Below are positions 8,878 to 17,123 of a stretch of DNA of 34,872 nucleotides, piece after piece. Position numbers and translations under genes: made by a program. The DNA comes from Bacteroidales bacterium OttesenSCG-928-M11. GTDB taxonomy: Bacteria > Bacteroidota > Bacteroidia > Bacteroidales > Azobacteroidaceae. The first letter of the stretch is position 1. Each line of letters begins with the position of its first letter. The DNA lies in assembly GCA_030265685.1 (NCBI GenBank), contig JAJDGO010000014.1, positions 1-34,872 of the forward strand, in the 5' to 3' direction. The notes below the pieces were generated by a model. That model did not search any database, had not been told where the DNA came from, and saw only the letters and a program-made list of their open reading frames with translations.

Positions 8878-10688
8878 AAAACGTTCGCAAAATAGAATTA
8901 TTAGCACCTGCTAAAGATACTGAGATAGGAATAGCGGCAATCGATCACGGAGCAGACGCTATTTATATCGGAGCAAAAGGATTTAGTGCCCGTTCGGCAG
9001 CAGGAAATTCGATCGAAGATATAAAAAGATTGGTCGACTATGCGCATCTTTTCCACGCAAAGGTGTATGTTGCGCTCAATACAATAATCAAAAACGATGA
9101 AGTTGCCGCAGTAGAAGACTTAATTTGGAGTATTTATCGGGCAAACGCAGACGCTATTATCATTCAAGATATGGGAATACTTGAAATGAATCTTCCCCCG
9201 ATTGCTCTCCATGCAAGCACCCAGATGGACAATAGAAGTGTTGCGAAAGTTCATCTTCTAGAACAACTGGGATTCGCTCAAGCAGTATTAGCACGCGAGT
9301 TAAGCTTGAACGAGATCAGGGAAATAGCCAATCATACCCAAATCCCATTAGAAGTTTTCGTACACGGCTCTTTATGTACCTCCTATAGTGGTCAGTGTTA
9401 TATATCTCAAGCTTTGTCCGAACGAAGTGCTAATAGAGGCGAGTGCGCTCAATACTGTCGATTGCCTTATAATCTATCCACATCTTCCGGAAAGATACTT
9501 GCAACAAACAAGCATTTACTATCTTTGAAAGACTTAAATTTATCAAATCATCTCGAAGAACTATTAGATGCAGGCGTATCTTCGCTTAAAATAGAAGGAA
9601 GACTTAAAGACTTGGCTTACGTCAAAAACATTACGGCCTATTATCGTAGGCGATTGGACGAAGTATTCGAACAAAGACCGGAATATTGTGCTTCTTCTTC
9701 GGGAAAGAGTACCCCATTCTTTCTTCCCAATCCCGAAAAAAGTTTCAATAGAGGTTTTACTTCTTATTTTTTACATGGTAGAAACCGGGAGATAGCTTCC
9801 ATACATACTCCCAAATCGTTGGGCGAACCCATCGGTAATATACGGGATCTCGGCTCACGTTATTTTACAATTCAAGGAAGAAAAATTATTAACAACGGCG
9901 ATGGCTTGTGTTATATCAACGAAAAGAAAGAATTAGAAGGATTCCGGGTAAATAAAGTTGAAGGAGATAAAGTATTTCCTGTAGAAATGACTCGTTTGGA
10001 ACGAGGCATAACACTTTATCGCAACCACGATCAGATATTTGAAAAAGAATTATCTAAAAAATCAGCCGAGAGGAAAATTACTATCGATTTAGTCATGTCG
10101 GAAAATGTTTTCGGCTATACATTGTCTGCCATCGACGAAGATTTCAATGAAGTTGCCGTAAGTCTCGAATTAAACAAAGAACTTGCTCAAAAAAATCAAT
10201 ACGAAAACATTCGTACTCAATTAGGGAAATTAGGAAATACCCCTTTTGTTTTATCCAAACTCAAGCTGGATTTTACCGGCAATTGGTTTATCCCCTCCTC
10301 TCTCTTGGGCGACTTAAGGCGTAAGATGGTAGATGCTCTTTTATCTGTTCGCAAAATTAAGTGTTCCCGTTTTCAAACTAAAAAAGATATTATCTACCCT
10401 TCTTTAGGAAACAATACCCTTTCTTACTTAGCAAACATATCGAATGATGCTTCTATTTCGCTATACAAAAAGCTGGGGGTAAACAAAACAGAGCCTGCCT
10501 TCGAAATCGAAAGCAAGAAAAACGTACCTCTTATGTACACCAAGTACTGTCTTCGCTACCAACTTGGACTATGTTCTCAAGGGAAAGACAATACTCCGTT
10601 TTTCTTGACAACAGGAAGTCATAAACTCCTTGTCGAGTTCGATTGCGACATTTGTCAGAATACCATTACAAAGCAATCTTTTTCCTAA
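8874..10688 (+). CDS. rlhA: U32 family protein, RlhA-like (probable rRNA hydroxylation factor)
   Basis: Members of peptidase family U32 such as E. coli RlhA and TrhP take part in RNA hydroxylation (RlhA: 23S rRNA C2501) rather than proven proteolysis. Read from the TTG at 8874 the protein is 604 residues long and starts (M)KNVRKIELLAPAKD. It has GADAIYIGAKGFSARSAAGN near the N terminus, HASTQM, and the U32 signature region EVFVHGSLCTSYSGQC with nearby cysteines in RGECAQYCRLPY. A long C-terminal extension, as in RlhA rather than the short TrhP type, ends with further cysteines (FDCDICQN). An ATG at 8793 is possible but lies inside metA and adds residues not seen in homologues. The TTGA start/stop overlap with metA suggests coupled translation. 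The exact RNA target is inferred from family length only. Confidence 0.85.
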   Translation: MKNVRKIELLAPAKDTEIGIAAIDHGADAIYIGAKGFSARSAAGNSIEDIKRLVDYAHLFHAKVYVALNTIIKNDEVAAVEDLIWSIYRANADAIIIQDMGILEMNLPPIALHASTQMDNRSVAKVHLLEQLGFAQAVLARELSLNEIREIANHTQIPLEVFVHGSLCTSYSGQCYISQALSERSANRGECAQYCRLPYNLSTSSGKILATNKHLLSLKDLNLSNHLEELLDAGVSSLKIEGRLKDLAYVKNITAYYRRRLDEVFEQRPEYCASSSGKSTPFFLPNPEKSFNRGFTSYFLHGRNREIASIHTPKSLGEPIGNIRDLGSRYFTIQGRKIINNGDGLCYINEKKELEGFRVNKVEGDKVFPVEMTRLERGITLYRNHDQIFEKELSKKSAERKITIDLVMSENVFGYTLSAIDEDFNEVAVSLELNKELAQKNQYENIRTQLGKLGNTPFVLSKLKLDFTGNWFIPSSLLGDLRRKMVDALLSVRKIKCSRFQTKKDIIYPSLGNNTLSYLANISNDASISLYKKLGVNKTEPAFEIESKKNVPLMYTKYCLRYQLGLCSQGKDNTPFFLTTGSHKLLVEFDCDICQNTITKQSFS

Positions 10689-10731
10689 CAAACTGTCCGG
10701 GTAAAGAGCAAACCAAAACAGGATTCGTCCC

Positions 10732-10755
10732 GAACCCTATCCGGTTCTTTTACTT
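10732..10755 (+). terminator. Weak intrinsic terminator candidate after the dsbD-rlhA operon
   Basis: A short hairpin GAACC (10732-10736) / GGTTC (10743-10747) with a 6-nt loop is followed by a T-rich tract. It lies about 45 nt after the rlhA stop. The stem is only 5 bp, so the call is tentative. Confidence 0.35.
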
Positions 10756-10784
10756 CTTTATTTGTATTTCCCAACTCGTTTTTT

Positions 10785-10916
10785 AAGTCATCAAACAACT
10801 TGATTTATTTTCTGTACAGATAATATATATTTTCTGTACAGAAAAGTTTAAAAAGACACGGAAACTTTACCCAAGTTATACTAATACTTTATCCAAGTCA
10901 TTTAATAAAATGATGT
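10785..10916. repeat. 22-bp-phased dyad repeat array B
   Basis: Six units start at 10785, 10807, 10829, 10851, 10873 and 10895, each exactly 22 bp. Units two and three carry TCTGTACAGA (10811-10820 and 10833-10842), as in array A. Units one, four, five and six instead carry AAGT-N9-ACTT-like dyads, clearest at 10873 (AAGTTATACTAATACTT) and degenerate elsewhere, as in array C. Both module types are thus mixed in one register. The array lies between rlhA and the padR promoter and ends 18 bp before its -33 element. Function unknown. Confidence 0.75.
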
Positions 10917-10924
10917 AAATTTAG

Positions 10925-10943
10925 TACTTTGTATTGCATAGTA
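10925..10943. promoter_or_regulatory. Candidate PadR operator dyad
   Basis: TACTTTG (10925-10931) and CATAGTA (10937-10943) form an imperfect inverted repeat (6 of 7 pairs) with a 5-bp spacer. It overlaps the putative -33 element of the padR promoter. PadR-family repressors commonly bind such dyads at their own promoters, so autoregulation is plausible but inferred. Confidence 0.3.
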
Positions 10944-10964
10944 TTATTTTTATTCATATCTTTG
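10934..10964 (+). promoter_or_regulatory. Promoter for the padR operon
   Basis: TTGC (10934-10937) is followed after 19 bp by TATCTTTG (10957-10964), a good Bacteroidota -7 box. The box lies 20 bp before the padR ATG at 10985, implying a short leader. The upstream element is an imperfect match to TTTG. Confidence 0.5.
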
Positions 10965-10984
10965 CCGTGTAATAATAAATAATT

Positions 10985-11311
10985 ATGAACGCAGACAATG
11001 TAAAATCTCAAATGCGGAAGGGAATATTAGAGTATTGTATCTTACTTATTCTCAATCAAAAACCGGCTTACTCCAATGACATTATCCAAGTATTAAAAGA
11101 AGCCAAGTTGATTGTAGTTGAAGGTACGTTATATCCCCTACTCTCTCGACTGAAGAACATGAAATTACTCAACTATCAATGGATAGAATCTACTCAAGGT
11201 CCTCCTCGTAAATATTATTCACTTACAGAAGAAGGCGAAAACTTTCTAAAAGACTTGAGCGAAGCTTGGAACGATATTGATCAAACAATAAACCATTTAA
11301 AAAATTTATAA
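10985..11311 (+). CDS. PadR family transcriptional regulator
   Basis: PadR proteins are small dimeric winged-helix repressors that often control an adjacent membrane or transport gene. The 108-residue protein is of the short type. It has KGILEYCILLILNQKPAYSNDII at the start of the winged helix, VVEGTLYPLLSRLKNMKLL in the recognition region, and the wing GPPRKYYSLTEEGENFL. These are classic PadR landmarks. A short C-terminal helix would support dimer formation. It is followed after 12 nt by the PspC-domain gene, the usual Bacteroidota pairing, which suggests that it controls that gene and itself. An imperfect dyad over its promoter is a candidate operator. The inducing signal is unknown. Confidence 0.95.
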   Translation: MNADNVKSQMRKGILEYCILLILNQKPAYSNDIIQVLKEAKLIVVEGTLYPLLSRLKNMKLLNYQWIESTQGPPRKYYSLTEEGENFLKDLSEAWNDIDQTINHLKNL

Positions 11312-11323
11312 AACATATATCAT

Positions 11324-12997
11324 ATGAAAAAGACAGTTACTGTGAATCTAAATCGGCAGGCTTTCACGATGGACGAAGATGCTTATCAATTATTGGATAA
11401 CTATCTGAAAAATCTTCGTATTTATTTCCGAAAAGAAGAAGACTCTAACGAGATTCTTGCCGACTTTGAAGCACGGATCGAAGAGTTGTTGAGCAACAAA
11501 CTCGGTCAAGGTTCGGAAGTAATTACAATAAAAGATGTAGAAGAAGTTATTTCTCTTATGGGAAATCCGTCCGACTTCGATCCGAACAAAGAATCTTTCG
11601 GCGAAGAATACAAATCTTCGGACGAAAGTAATCCTTATGTCGAAACAAAAAAGAAACTTTTCCGCAATCCGGACGATAAGATGTTGGGCGGAATATGCTC
11701 GGGGTTTGCTACTTATTTTGGCTGGGAAGTCAGCTTTGTTCGTATTACATTCATTTTACTTCTTTTTGTTTCGCTGGGTTGGTTTTCTTTAGCTTATCTT
11801 ATTTTATGGCTGATCTTACCATTAGCCAATACAGCCGAAGAAAAACTACAAATGCGAGGCAAACCGGTTACTATAAAAAATATTGGTAAAATGGTAGCCA
11901 AAGAAATAGAGCCTGTCAAAGAAACAAGCAAAGGATGCATTGGCGGATTGATAGAAGCTTTTGTCGGAATACTCAAGGTAGGAATAACAGCTATCGGTAT
12001 AGTCTTTGGCGTTTTCTTGTTATTCATCGCCATAGTTATTATTTCTTCTCTATGTAGTAACCTTTTTGGCACAGGAGGTATTCATACAAATTGGGAAGGA
12101 AATTGGATCTTTAGCCCTCTTAATCTTTCTCCCCTTGCCATTATATCGTTGTCTTTAGTTATCTTGATCCCTATTATCTCTCTTATTTATGCTATTATTT
12201 CTGCAATCGCGAAATTCAAACCGCTTCATAAGAGTATAAAATGGATAACGTTTATCATCTGGTTGGCTGCATTTATTATATCTGTTTCTTGGGGAATAAA
12301 ATCAGGAACCGACTGGGCGGCTAGTCATTGGTTAAGTGAAAGTAATGTTCAAGTGAAAAAGACTATGACTTTTTATGATATATCTTCCGTCGAGATAGAT
12401 GAAAGACTAAAAGCGAATCTGGAAATAGAACAAATCGAAGGAGAAAAAAGCATCTTACACATTACTGCCGACTCAAACTTCATGGATAAAATAGAAGTCT
12501 ATCGCTCCAATAATAATAAACTCGTGTTAGGTTTTAAGAAAAAATACCGGATGAGAGACAACAACCGGATCAAATTCCGTTTACAAACTCCGGATATAAG
12601 AAAAGTAAAACTCGAAGGTAGTGGTAGTCTTTCATTCAACGGAGCTTTCAACAGCGACAATCTTGCAGTAAAAATCGAAGGAATCGGAAATATAAAAGCC
12701 GATAGTTTATTTGTAAAAAAGTTAGATGTAAAGTTAGAAGGAAAAGGAGATGCTGATATATCGGGAACAGCAGGGCAAGTTCATCTTGGAATAGACGGTA
12801 TAGGAGATATAAACGCCTTAAACATGAAAGCAGATTCGGTTTATGTTCAGATCAACGGAACGGGAGATGTAGACTGTTATCCTATTGTTTTGCTCGATGC
12901 AAAAATCAACGGAGCAGGAGATATTAGATACAAAGGAGAACCACAGTATAAAAACAGCGGCATAATAGGAGCCGGTTTAATTAAAGCAATAAAATAA
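11324..12997 (+). CDS. PspC-domain membrane protein with C-terminal GIN/DUF2807-type beta domain
   Basis: The 557-residue protein has a cytoplasmic-looking N-terminal region of about 100 residues (VTVNLNRQAFTMDEDAY onwards). A PspC domain follows (KLFRNPDDKMLGGICSGFATYFGWE and a hydrophobic helix). Further membrane segments lie around residues 205-245, 265-295 and 305-325. The C-terminal part, from about residue 345, has repeating short beta motifs such as KVKLEGSGSLSF, VKIEGIGNIKAD and VKLEGKGDADISG, typical of the putative auto-transporter adhesin head GIN (DUF2807) fold. PspC domains are linked to envelope-stress control in other bacteria; the job of this combined form is not known. It shares an operon with padR upstream and a carbonic anhydrase-like gene 6 nt downstream. 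Confidence 0.85.
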   Translation: MKKTVTVNLNRQAFTMDEDAYQLLDNYLKNLRIYFRKEEDSNEILADFEARIEELLSNKLGQGSEVITIKDVEEVISLMGNPSDFDPNKESFGEEYKSSDESNPYVETKKKLFRNPDDKMLGGICSGFATYFGWEVSFVRITFILLLFVSLGWFSLAYLILWLILPLANTAEEKLQMRGKPVTIKNIGKMVAKEIEPVKETSKGCIGGLIEAFVGILKVGITAIGIVFGVFLLFIAIVIISSLCSNLFGTGGIHTNWEGNWIFSPLNLSPLAIISLSLVILIPIISLIYAIISAIAKFKPLHKSIKWITFIIWLAAFIISVSWGIKSGTDWAASHWLSESNVQVKKTMTFYDISSVEIDERLKANLEIEQIEGEKSILHITADSNFMDKIEVYRSNNNKLVLGFKKKYRMRDNNRIKFRLQTPDIRKVKLEGSGSLSFNGAFNSDNLAVKIEGIGNIKADSLFVKKLDVKLEGKGDADISGTAGQVHLGIDGIGDINALNMKADSVYVQINGTGDVDCYPIVLLDAKINGAGDIRYKGEPQYKNSGIIGAGLIKAIK

Positions 12998-13003
12998 TTT
13001 AAT

Positions 13004-13516
13004 ATGTCACTAATAAAATCAGTCAGAGGTTTTACTCCTCAGATAGGAAAGAATGTATTTTTGGCCGACAATGCAACTATTATCGGCGATGTTATAATGG
13101 GAGATGATTGCAGTGTTTGGTTTAATACCGTATTACGAGGAGATGTTAACTCGATTCGAATTGGTAATCGGGTAAACATACAAGACGGTTCGGTCATTCA
13201 TACCTTATATGAGAAATCTATTGCCGAGATAGGCGACGATGTTTCCATAGGACATAACGTGGTTATCCATGGAGCAAAAATAAATCAAGGCGCTCTTATC
13301 GGCATGGGATCAATAGTTTTAGATCATGCTGTAATAGGAGAAGGCGCACTTATTGCGGCAGGTTCGGTAGTTTTAAGTGGAACTATTGTCGAACCGGGAA
13401 GTATTTATGCCGGAACACCCGCTAAATTTGTTAAAAAACTTGATCCTGAGCAGTCAAAAGAAATTAATCAAAAGATAGCAAAAAACTATCTTATGTATTC
13501 CGATTGGTATAAGTAG
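13004..13516 (+). CDS. Gamma-carbonic anhydrase family protein (left-handed beta-helix)
   Basis: The 170-residue protein belongs to the YrdA/CaiE/gamma-carbonic anhydrase group of trimeric hexapeptide-repeat proteins. Repeats such as IIGDVIMGDDCSVW, IRIGNRVNIQDGSVI and AEIGDDVSIGHNVVI build the beta-helix. Three histidines at 66, 84 and 89 occupy the usual metal-ligand positions, so a zinc or iron site is likely. A C-terminal helix begins near PAKFVKKLDPEQSKEI. Whether it hydrates CO2 or acts on another substrate cannot be decided, because many relatives lack proven activity. It lies 6 nt after the PspC-domain gene, and convergent to the radical SAM gene. Confidence 0.93.
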   Translation: MSLIKSVRGFTPQIGKNVFLADNATIIGDVIMGDDCSVWFNTVLRGDVNSIRIGNRVNIQDGSVIHTLYEKSIAEIGDDVSIGHNVVIHGAKINQGALIGMGSIVLDHAVIGEGALIAAGSVVLSGTIVEPGSIYAGTPAKFVKKLDPEQSKEINQKIAKNYLMYSDWYK

Positions 13517-13553
13517 AAAAAAAGATACAACTATTTTGTACGAGATCAAGTCT

Positions 13554-14447
13554 CTACATTCTAAGTTTCAGTCCGGCTAAGATGGTATCTGGTTTAAGGT
13601 TGAAGACCGAAGTCATTTCTCCAGCCATAGATAATCCACATTGGTCACAAATACCGGCAGTTTTGCCCGCACATTCTGTTAAACGGGTACCATCAGCCAA
13701 AATAAAATTGCTCACCCAGCAATGTTTTTTGAAATTATTATGCTTCATTAATTTCAAGCCGGAAACTGAATTCATAATAGGATAGCCTTGTTTTTTCTTC
13801 TTTATAATCAAATCTATCACATCTTTCCTTTTTTCCAGATCTAATCGTAAGCTTTCTGTTCCGGGATAAGGCGTATGAAAGTTCAAAGAAATGGATTGTA
13901 TGGCCGGGTTGTTTTTTGCGTATTCGATAGTTTCTTCTACGGAAGGATAATTATTGGCATTAATCACCATATTTACACTTAATTGCGGATGTTTAGAGCC
14001 TGCAATATTTTTTTCCAAACGATCAAATGCCCCCTTTCCTCGTACTTGATCGTGATAATCTCCTAAACCATCGAGACTAACCCAAATAGAGTCGGCCTCA
14101 CTTCCAGTAAAAGGTAGTTGAGCATTCGTAGTAATTGTGGTCGAATAATAGCCTATTTTTTTCGCCAAACGAATCAAGCTGTTCAAATCTTTATCACCTT
14201 CTCGCCACAAAGTAGGTTCTCCTCCTTCGAAATCTACAAAGCGAGAGCCTTGCTTATAGGAACACTCCAACTCTTCGCGAATCTTTTCGTACGACTTTAC
14301 AATAGGATTCTTTATTCTATATACTGTACAATGCTTGCAAGCCAAGTTGCACTTGTCGGAAATAAAGAGGACTGTTTGTAATGGTTTTTTATAACCTAAG
14401 AAACGAGATTTAAAGAACCAGAAAGGAAGATAAAATAAAGATTTCAT
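13554..14447 (-). CDS. Radical SAM protein with membrane-associating N terminus, coupled to UbiA-type gene
   Basis: The enzyme has the radical SAM cluster motif CNLACKHC (CxxxCxxC) in LFISDKCNLACKHCTVYR, followed by FEGGEPTLW, the family's GGE motif. C-terminal cysteines (in KKHCWVSNF, TECAGKTAGICDQCG) could bind an additional iron-sulfur cluster, as in SPASM or twitch domains. The N-terminal MKSLFYLPFWFFKSRFLGYKK looks amphipathic and may hold the protein at the membrane, as in lipid-acting members such as HpnH. I chose the ATG at 14447 (297 residues): it overlaps the UbiA stop as ATGA and begins this conserved-looking segment; an upstream start at 14477 would add ten residues. The reaction is unknown. 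Its coupling to a prenyltransferase suggests work on a prenyl lipid or quinone, which is inference. Confidence 0.88.
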   Translation of the reverse strand: MKSLFYLPFWFFKSRFLGYKKPLQTVLFISDKCNLACKHCTVYRIKNPIVKSYEKIREELECSYKQGSRFVDFEGGEPTLWREGDKDLNSLIRLAKKIGYYSTTITTNAQLPFTGSEADSIWVSLDGLGDYHDQVRGKGAFDRLEKNIAGSKHPQLSVNMVINANNYPSVEETIEYAKNNPAIQSISLNFHTPYPGTESLRLDLEKRKDVIDLIIKKKKQGYPIMNSVSGLKLMKHNNFKKHCWVSNFILADGTRLTECAGKTAGICDQCGLSMAGEMTSVFNLKPDTILAGLKLRM

Positions 14448-15430
14448 AAAAAACAAGCAACAACGATCATTAAACAAAAAAACGAGAGCAAGTTACGCGC
14501 AGAAAGCCATCGAATCATAAACCAATCTAATCCGGCAGCTTGATAACCTTTCCAATTTCCCATTGGCCCCATCCACCATTTAGGCGTGAATATTTTATTC
14601 GGATAGTAAACAAATGCCCGCATCATACTATGTTGATAGACAGCTAATGGTATAGTAAGAAAAACAAGTGAATAATAAATAGATAAATATCCTATTACTT
14701 GCCCTACAATAATACAGGCATATGCCAAAGTAATTAAAAGAGCATGAAAAATCAACATGTTTTTTTGAGTTTTCAGCAAGATAGCAAAGGTCATTTTCCC
14801 AACTTCTTTATCAGGTTCGCAATCCATAATTGCATGTGAGTAAACAATATTCATCACTAATATTCCTACCGGTACAAAAACAAAAAGTAAACGATAATCT
14901 ATATGCCCGCAAGTGGCGTAATAAACTCCCGCCATCAACAAAGGACCAAAGATAATTCCGATAAATAGTTCTCCTAATCCTCGATACGACAAACTAAGTG
15001 GAGGACCTGAATAAGAAACTCCCAAAACTGCAGTAATTAAAGCTAAATATAAAATAAAGTTACCACGAAAATACCAAATCACTGCACCTATTGCAAACGC
15101 TACTACGCCAAAAGAAATACAAGCAATGAGCAATTGCTTAAGGTTAGCTTCTCCGGAAGTCAAATAAGTACACTTGGAAATACGAGCTCGAAATCCTTTT
15201 CTATTAAGAGTATCCCGATGTCCGGATTCTTTTACTCGATAGTCGAAGTAATCGTCGAAAAGATTCATGCCTAAATGGCCTGCCGCAACTCCTAATATGG
15301 CCAACAAACCCAACCAAACATTAAAACCATCGACTTGAGATGCCATACAAAATGCTAAAATTGCAGGCAACTGACTTTGTGGCAAAGCTATATAGCGAGC
15401 ATTATTTATCCACGTACCAATTATATTCAT
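14444..15430 (-). CDS. UbiA-superfamily membrane prenyltransferase
   Basis: UbiA-type enzymes move a polyprenyl group from its diphosphate to an aromatic or other acceptor inside the membrane. The 328-residue protein has about eight or nine hydrophobic helices. It carries both Asp-rich diphosphate-binding motifs: NLFDDYFDYR near residue 60 and the second motif AIMDCEPDKEVGKMTFA near residue 200. The first matches the NxxxD type seen in MenA, the menaquinone enzyme, but overall identity is not clear enough to name it menA. The acceptor is unknown. The gene heads a two-gene operon with a radical SAM enzyme (ATGA overlap). A -7 box TACCTTTG lies upstream at 15489-15482. It could be a menA paralogue with a different product. 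Confidence 0.88.
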   Translation of the reverse strand: MNIIGTWINNARYIALPQSQLPAILAFCMASQVDGFNVWLGLLAILGVAAGHLGMNLFDDYFDYRVKESGHRDTLNRKGFRARISKCTYLTSGEANLKQLLIACISFGVVAFAIGAVIWYFRGNFILYLALITAVLGVSYSGPPLSLSYRGLGELFIGIIFGPLLMAGVYYATCGHIDYRLLFVFVPVGILVMNIVYSHAIMDCEPDKEVGKMTFAILLKTQKNMLIFHALLITLAYACIIVGQVIGYLSIYYSLVFLTIPLAVYQHSMMRAFVYYPNKIFTPKWWMGPMGNWKGYQAAGLDWFMIRWLSARNLLSFFCLMIVVACFL

Positions 15431-15481
15431 ACGTTTTTGATTTATTCTTTTATTGTTGTACGTAACTTATTAAATAAAGAA

Positions 15482-15489
15482 CAAAGGTA
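15482..15489 (-). promoter_or_regulatory. Candidate -7 element for the prenyltransferase-radical SAM operon
   Basis: Minus-strand TACCTTTG matches TAnnTTTG and lies 52 bp before the ATG at 15430. There is no good TTTG at the expected -33 distance. Confidence 0.4.
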
Positions 15490-15509
15490 GTCAATTCAAA
15501 TGAAAACAG

Positions 15510-15543
15510 AAAAATAAAAAGAATGAAGCATTGCCTCATTCTT
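15510..15543 (-). terminator. Intrinsic terminator of the rprX-rprY-TPR operon
   Basis: On the minus strand a perfect 8-bp stem, AAGAATGA with TCATTCTT (15543-15536 and 15526-15519) and a 9-nt loop, is followed by a T-rich tract. It begins 18 nt after the stop of the TPR gene, the standard position for Rho-independent termination. Confidence 0.75.
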
Positions 15544-15560
15544 GAAAAAAGAAAAGAATA

Positions 15561-16406
15561 TTAATGTGGTTGAATTTGGGAACGGAGAAGCTCTGCCTCT
15601 TCCAAGTCATAGCCCAACTCAACGGCTTTATCTATATCTTGCAGAGCCGCTTCTTTTTCGTAAAGCAGAAGTTTAGCTTTACTTCTTATGATATAATGAT
15701 ATGGGTTGGGATTATCGACAAGACTAATCACTTTATTTATATCATTTGCCGCCTTACTTCCTTTTTCCAAAAGGAGATAAAGTTCGGCTCTTCCGGCAAG
15801 CAACATGGGATTTTCGAGGTCTCTTTCAATTAAACGATTGTAAAGTTTCTCGGCTTCATCATAATTTCCGGTTATCTTATAATAAGAAGCATAACCAATC
15901 CGGGCATAAACATTGTCCGGATGCAATAGCAAGATTTGTGCAAAATCTTTTTCGGCCGAATCAAAATCTTTTGTACTTAGTAAAAGTAAGCCTCGTTGGT
16001 AAAGATACTCTATATTATTCGGAAATCTTTCCAGCAAACGATTATAATCTAACAGGGCATTTTGAAACTGTCCTACTTCAGCAAATAAGGCAGCGCGGGA
16101 AGATAAAAAGGTTTCGTTCTCCGGGTATCTGTTAAGCGCCAACGAATAAGAAAGCAAAGCGTCTTCCTTTTTACCAAGAGTTCGTTGGATAGATCCTAAA
16201 TTATTTAGGAGAAGAGCATTGATTGGGTTAGCCGGATCTTGTATTAAAGCAGACTGCAAAGCAATTTCGGCCGAATCCAATTGATTGTTTTCGATATATT
16301 CGAACGAATAATTTATCCATTCCTCATAAGATTGCGCATGTAACCTTAGAGAAATGGATAATATTACTACAATAACAAAAATTAATCTGTTAGTTCTTCT
16401 TAACAT
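15561..16406 (-). CDS. Secreted tetratricopeptide-repeat protein in the rprXY operon
   Basis: The 281-residue protein begins with a basic then hydrophobic signal peptide (MLRRTNRLIFVIVVILSIS, with LHAQ before the probable cleavage site), so it should be periplasmic. The rest is about six to seven tetratricopeptide repeats; repeat landmarks include AEIALQSALIQDPANP, ALLSYSLALNRYPEN, ALLDYNRLLERFPNN and AEKLYNRLIERDLENP. TPR proteins usually scaffold protein interactions; no catalytic residues are seen. Its start overlaps the end of rprY by 17 nt and the terminator follows its stop, so it is the last gene of that operon. A role in sensing or in feedback to the RprX sensor is an inference from position only. 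Confidence 0.88.
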   Translation of the reverse strand: MLRRTNRLIFVIVVILSISLRLHAQSYEEWINYSFEYIENNQLDSAEIALQSALIQDPANPINALLLNNLGSIQRTLGKKEDALLSYSLALNRYPENETFLSSRAALFAEVGQFQNALLDYNRLLERFPNNIEYLYQRGLLLLSTKDFDSAEKDFAQILLLHPDNVYARIGYASYYKITGNYDEAEKLYNRLIERDLENPMLLAGRAELYLLLEKGSKAANDINKVISLVDNPNPYHYIIRSKAKLLLYEKEAALQDIDKAVELGYDLEEAELLRSQIQPH

Positions 16407-17103
16407 TGGTGTCGTAAGGAATTATTAACTTGTATCCTTTGCCATGAATATTCATGATTTCGACATCCGGATCGTCTTTTAATAGCTTTCTTAGTTTAGT
16501 AATATAAACATCCATACTACGAGCATTGAAATAATCTACTTTTCCCCAGATTTTTTTCAAAGCATAGTTACGCTCTAAAACTTGATTTACGTTTCCACAT
16601 AACTGACTTAACAACTCACTTTCCTTTGTTGTTAGTTTTGTTTGCTTATCTCCGATTGTCAATGTTTGTTTTTGTGTATCAAAAGCGTATTTACCAATAT
16701 GATAAACTAATACTTCTTGAGGTTTAGCTCCTTTTACCCGGCGAAGGATTGCTTCGATACGAAGAAGGAGTTCTTCCATACTGAACGGTTTAGTTAAGTA
16801 GTCGTCTGCACCGATCTTAAAACCTTCCAATATATCCTCTTTCATTGTTTTAGCCGTCAAGAAAAGAATTGGAATATCACTATTTGTTGCCCGAATTTCT
16901 CGAGCAAGTTCAAAACCATCTTTCTTTGGCATCATAACATCTAAAATACAGATACTATACTTGTCGTTAGGAAATGCTTGAGAACCTGCTTCTCCGTCGG
17001 CAAATAAATCTACATCATAACCTTTTACTTGCAAATATTCGCTAAGTAACATTCCTAAATTTTCATCATCTTCGCACATGAAGATTTTTGCTCTTTCTTC
17101 CAT
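16390..17103 (-). CDS. rprY: Response regulator RprY (OmpR family)
   Basis: The 237-residue protein is an OmpR/PhoB-type regulator: a receiver domain (about 1-125) and a C-terminal winged-helix DNA-binding domain (about 135-230). Asp12-Asp13 and Asp55 (in ILDVMMPKKDG) form the phosphorylation site, and the conserved Lys is in YLTKPFSMEEL. The DNA-binding half contains KLTTKESELLSQL and RSMDVYITKLRKLLKDD. The sequence agrees closely with RprY as I know it from Bacteroides and Porphyromonas, including the start MEERAKIFMCEDDENLGML. In Porphyromonas gingivalis RprY has been tied to stress and sodium-related responses, but its regulon here cannot be seen. It lies 20 nt after rprX and overlaps the TPR gene. 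Confidence 0.95.
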   Translation of the reverse strand: MEERAKIFMCEDDENLGMLLSEYLQVKGYDVDLFADGEAGSQAFPNDKYSICILDVMMPKKDGFELAREIRATNSDIPILFLTAKTMKEDILEGFKIGADDYLTKPFSMEELLLRIEAILRRVKGAKPQEVLVYHIGKYAFDTQKQTLTIGDKQTKLTTKESELLSQLCGNVNQVLERNYALKKIWGKVDYFNARSMDVYITKLRKLLKDDPDVEIMNIHGKGYKLIIPYDTNVKKN

Positions 17104-17123
17104 AATCTATAATATATATTGTT

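Noticed and set aside
14448-14477. Upstream ATG at 14477 for the radical SAM gene
   Set aside because: It adds ten residues inside the prenyltransferase frame; the ATG at 14447 overlaps the stop as ATGA and gives a natural coupled start.
14444-15430. Firm naming as menA
   Set aside because: The Asp-rich motifs fit the UbiA superfamily generally, the second differs from the usual MenA form, and no other menaquinone genes are nearby.
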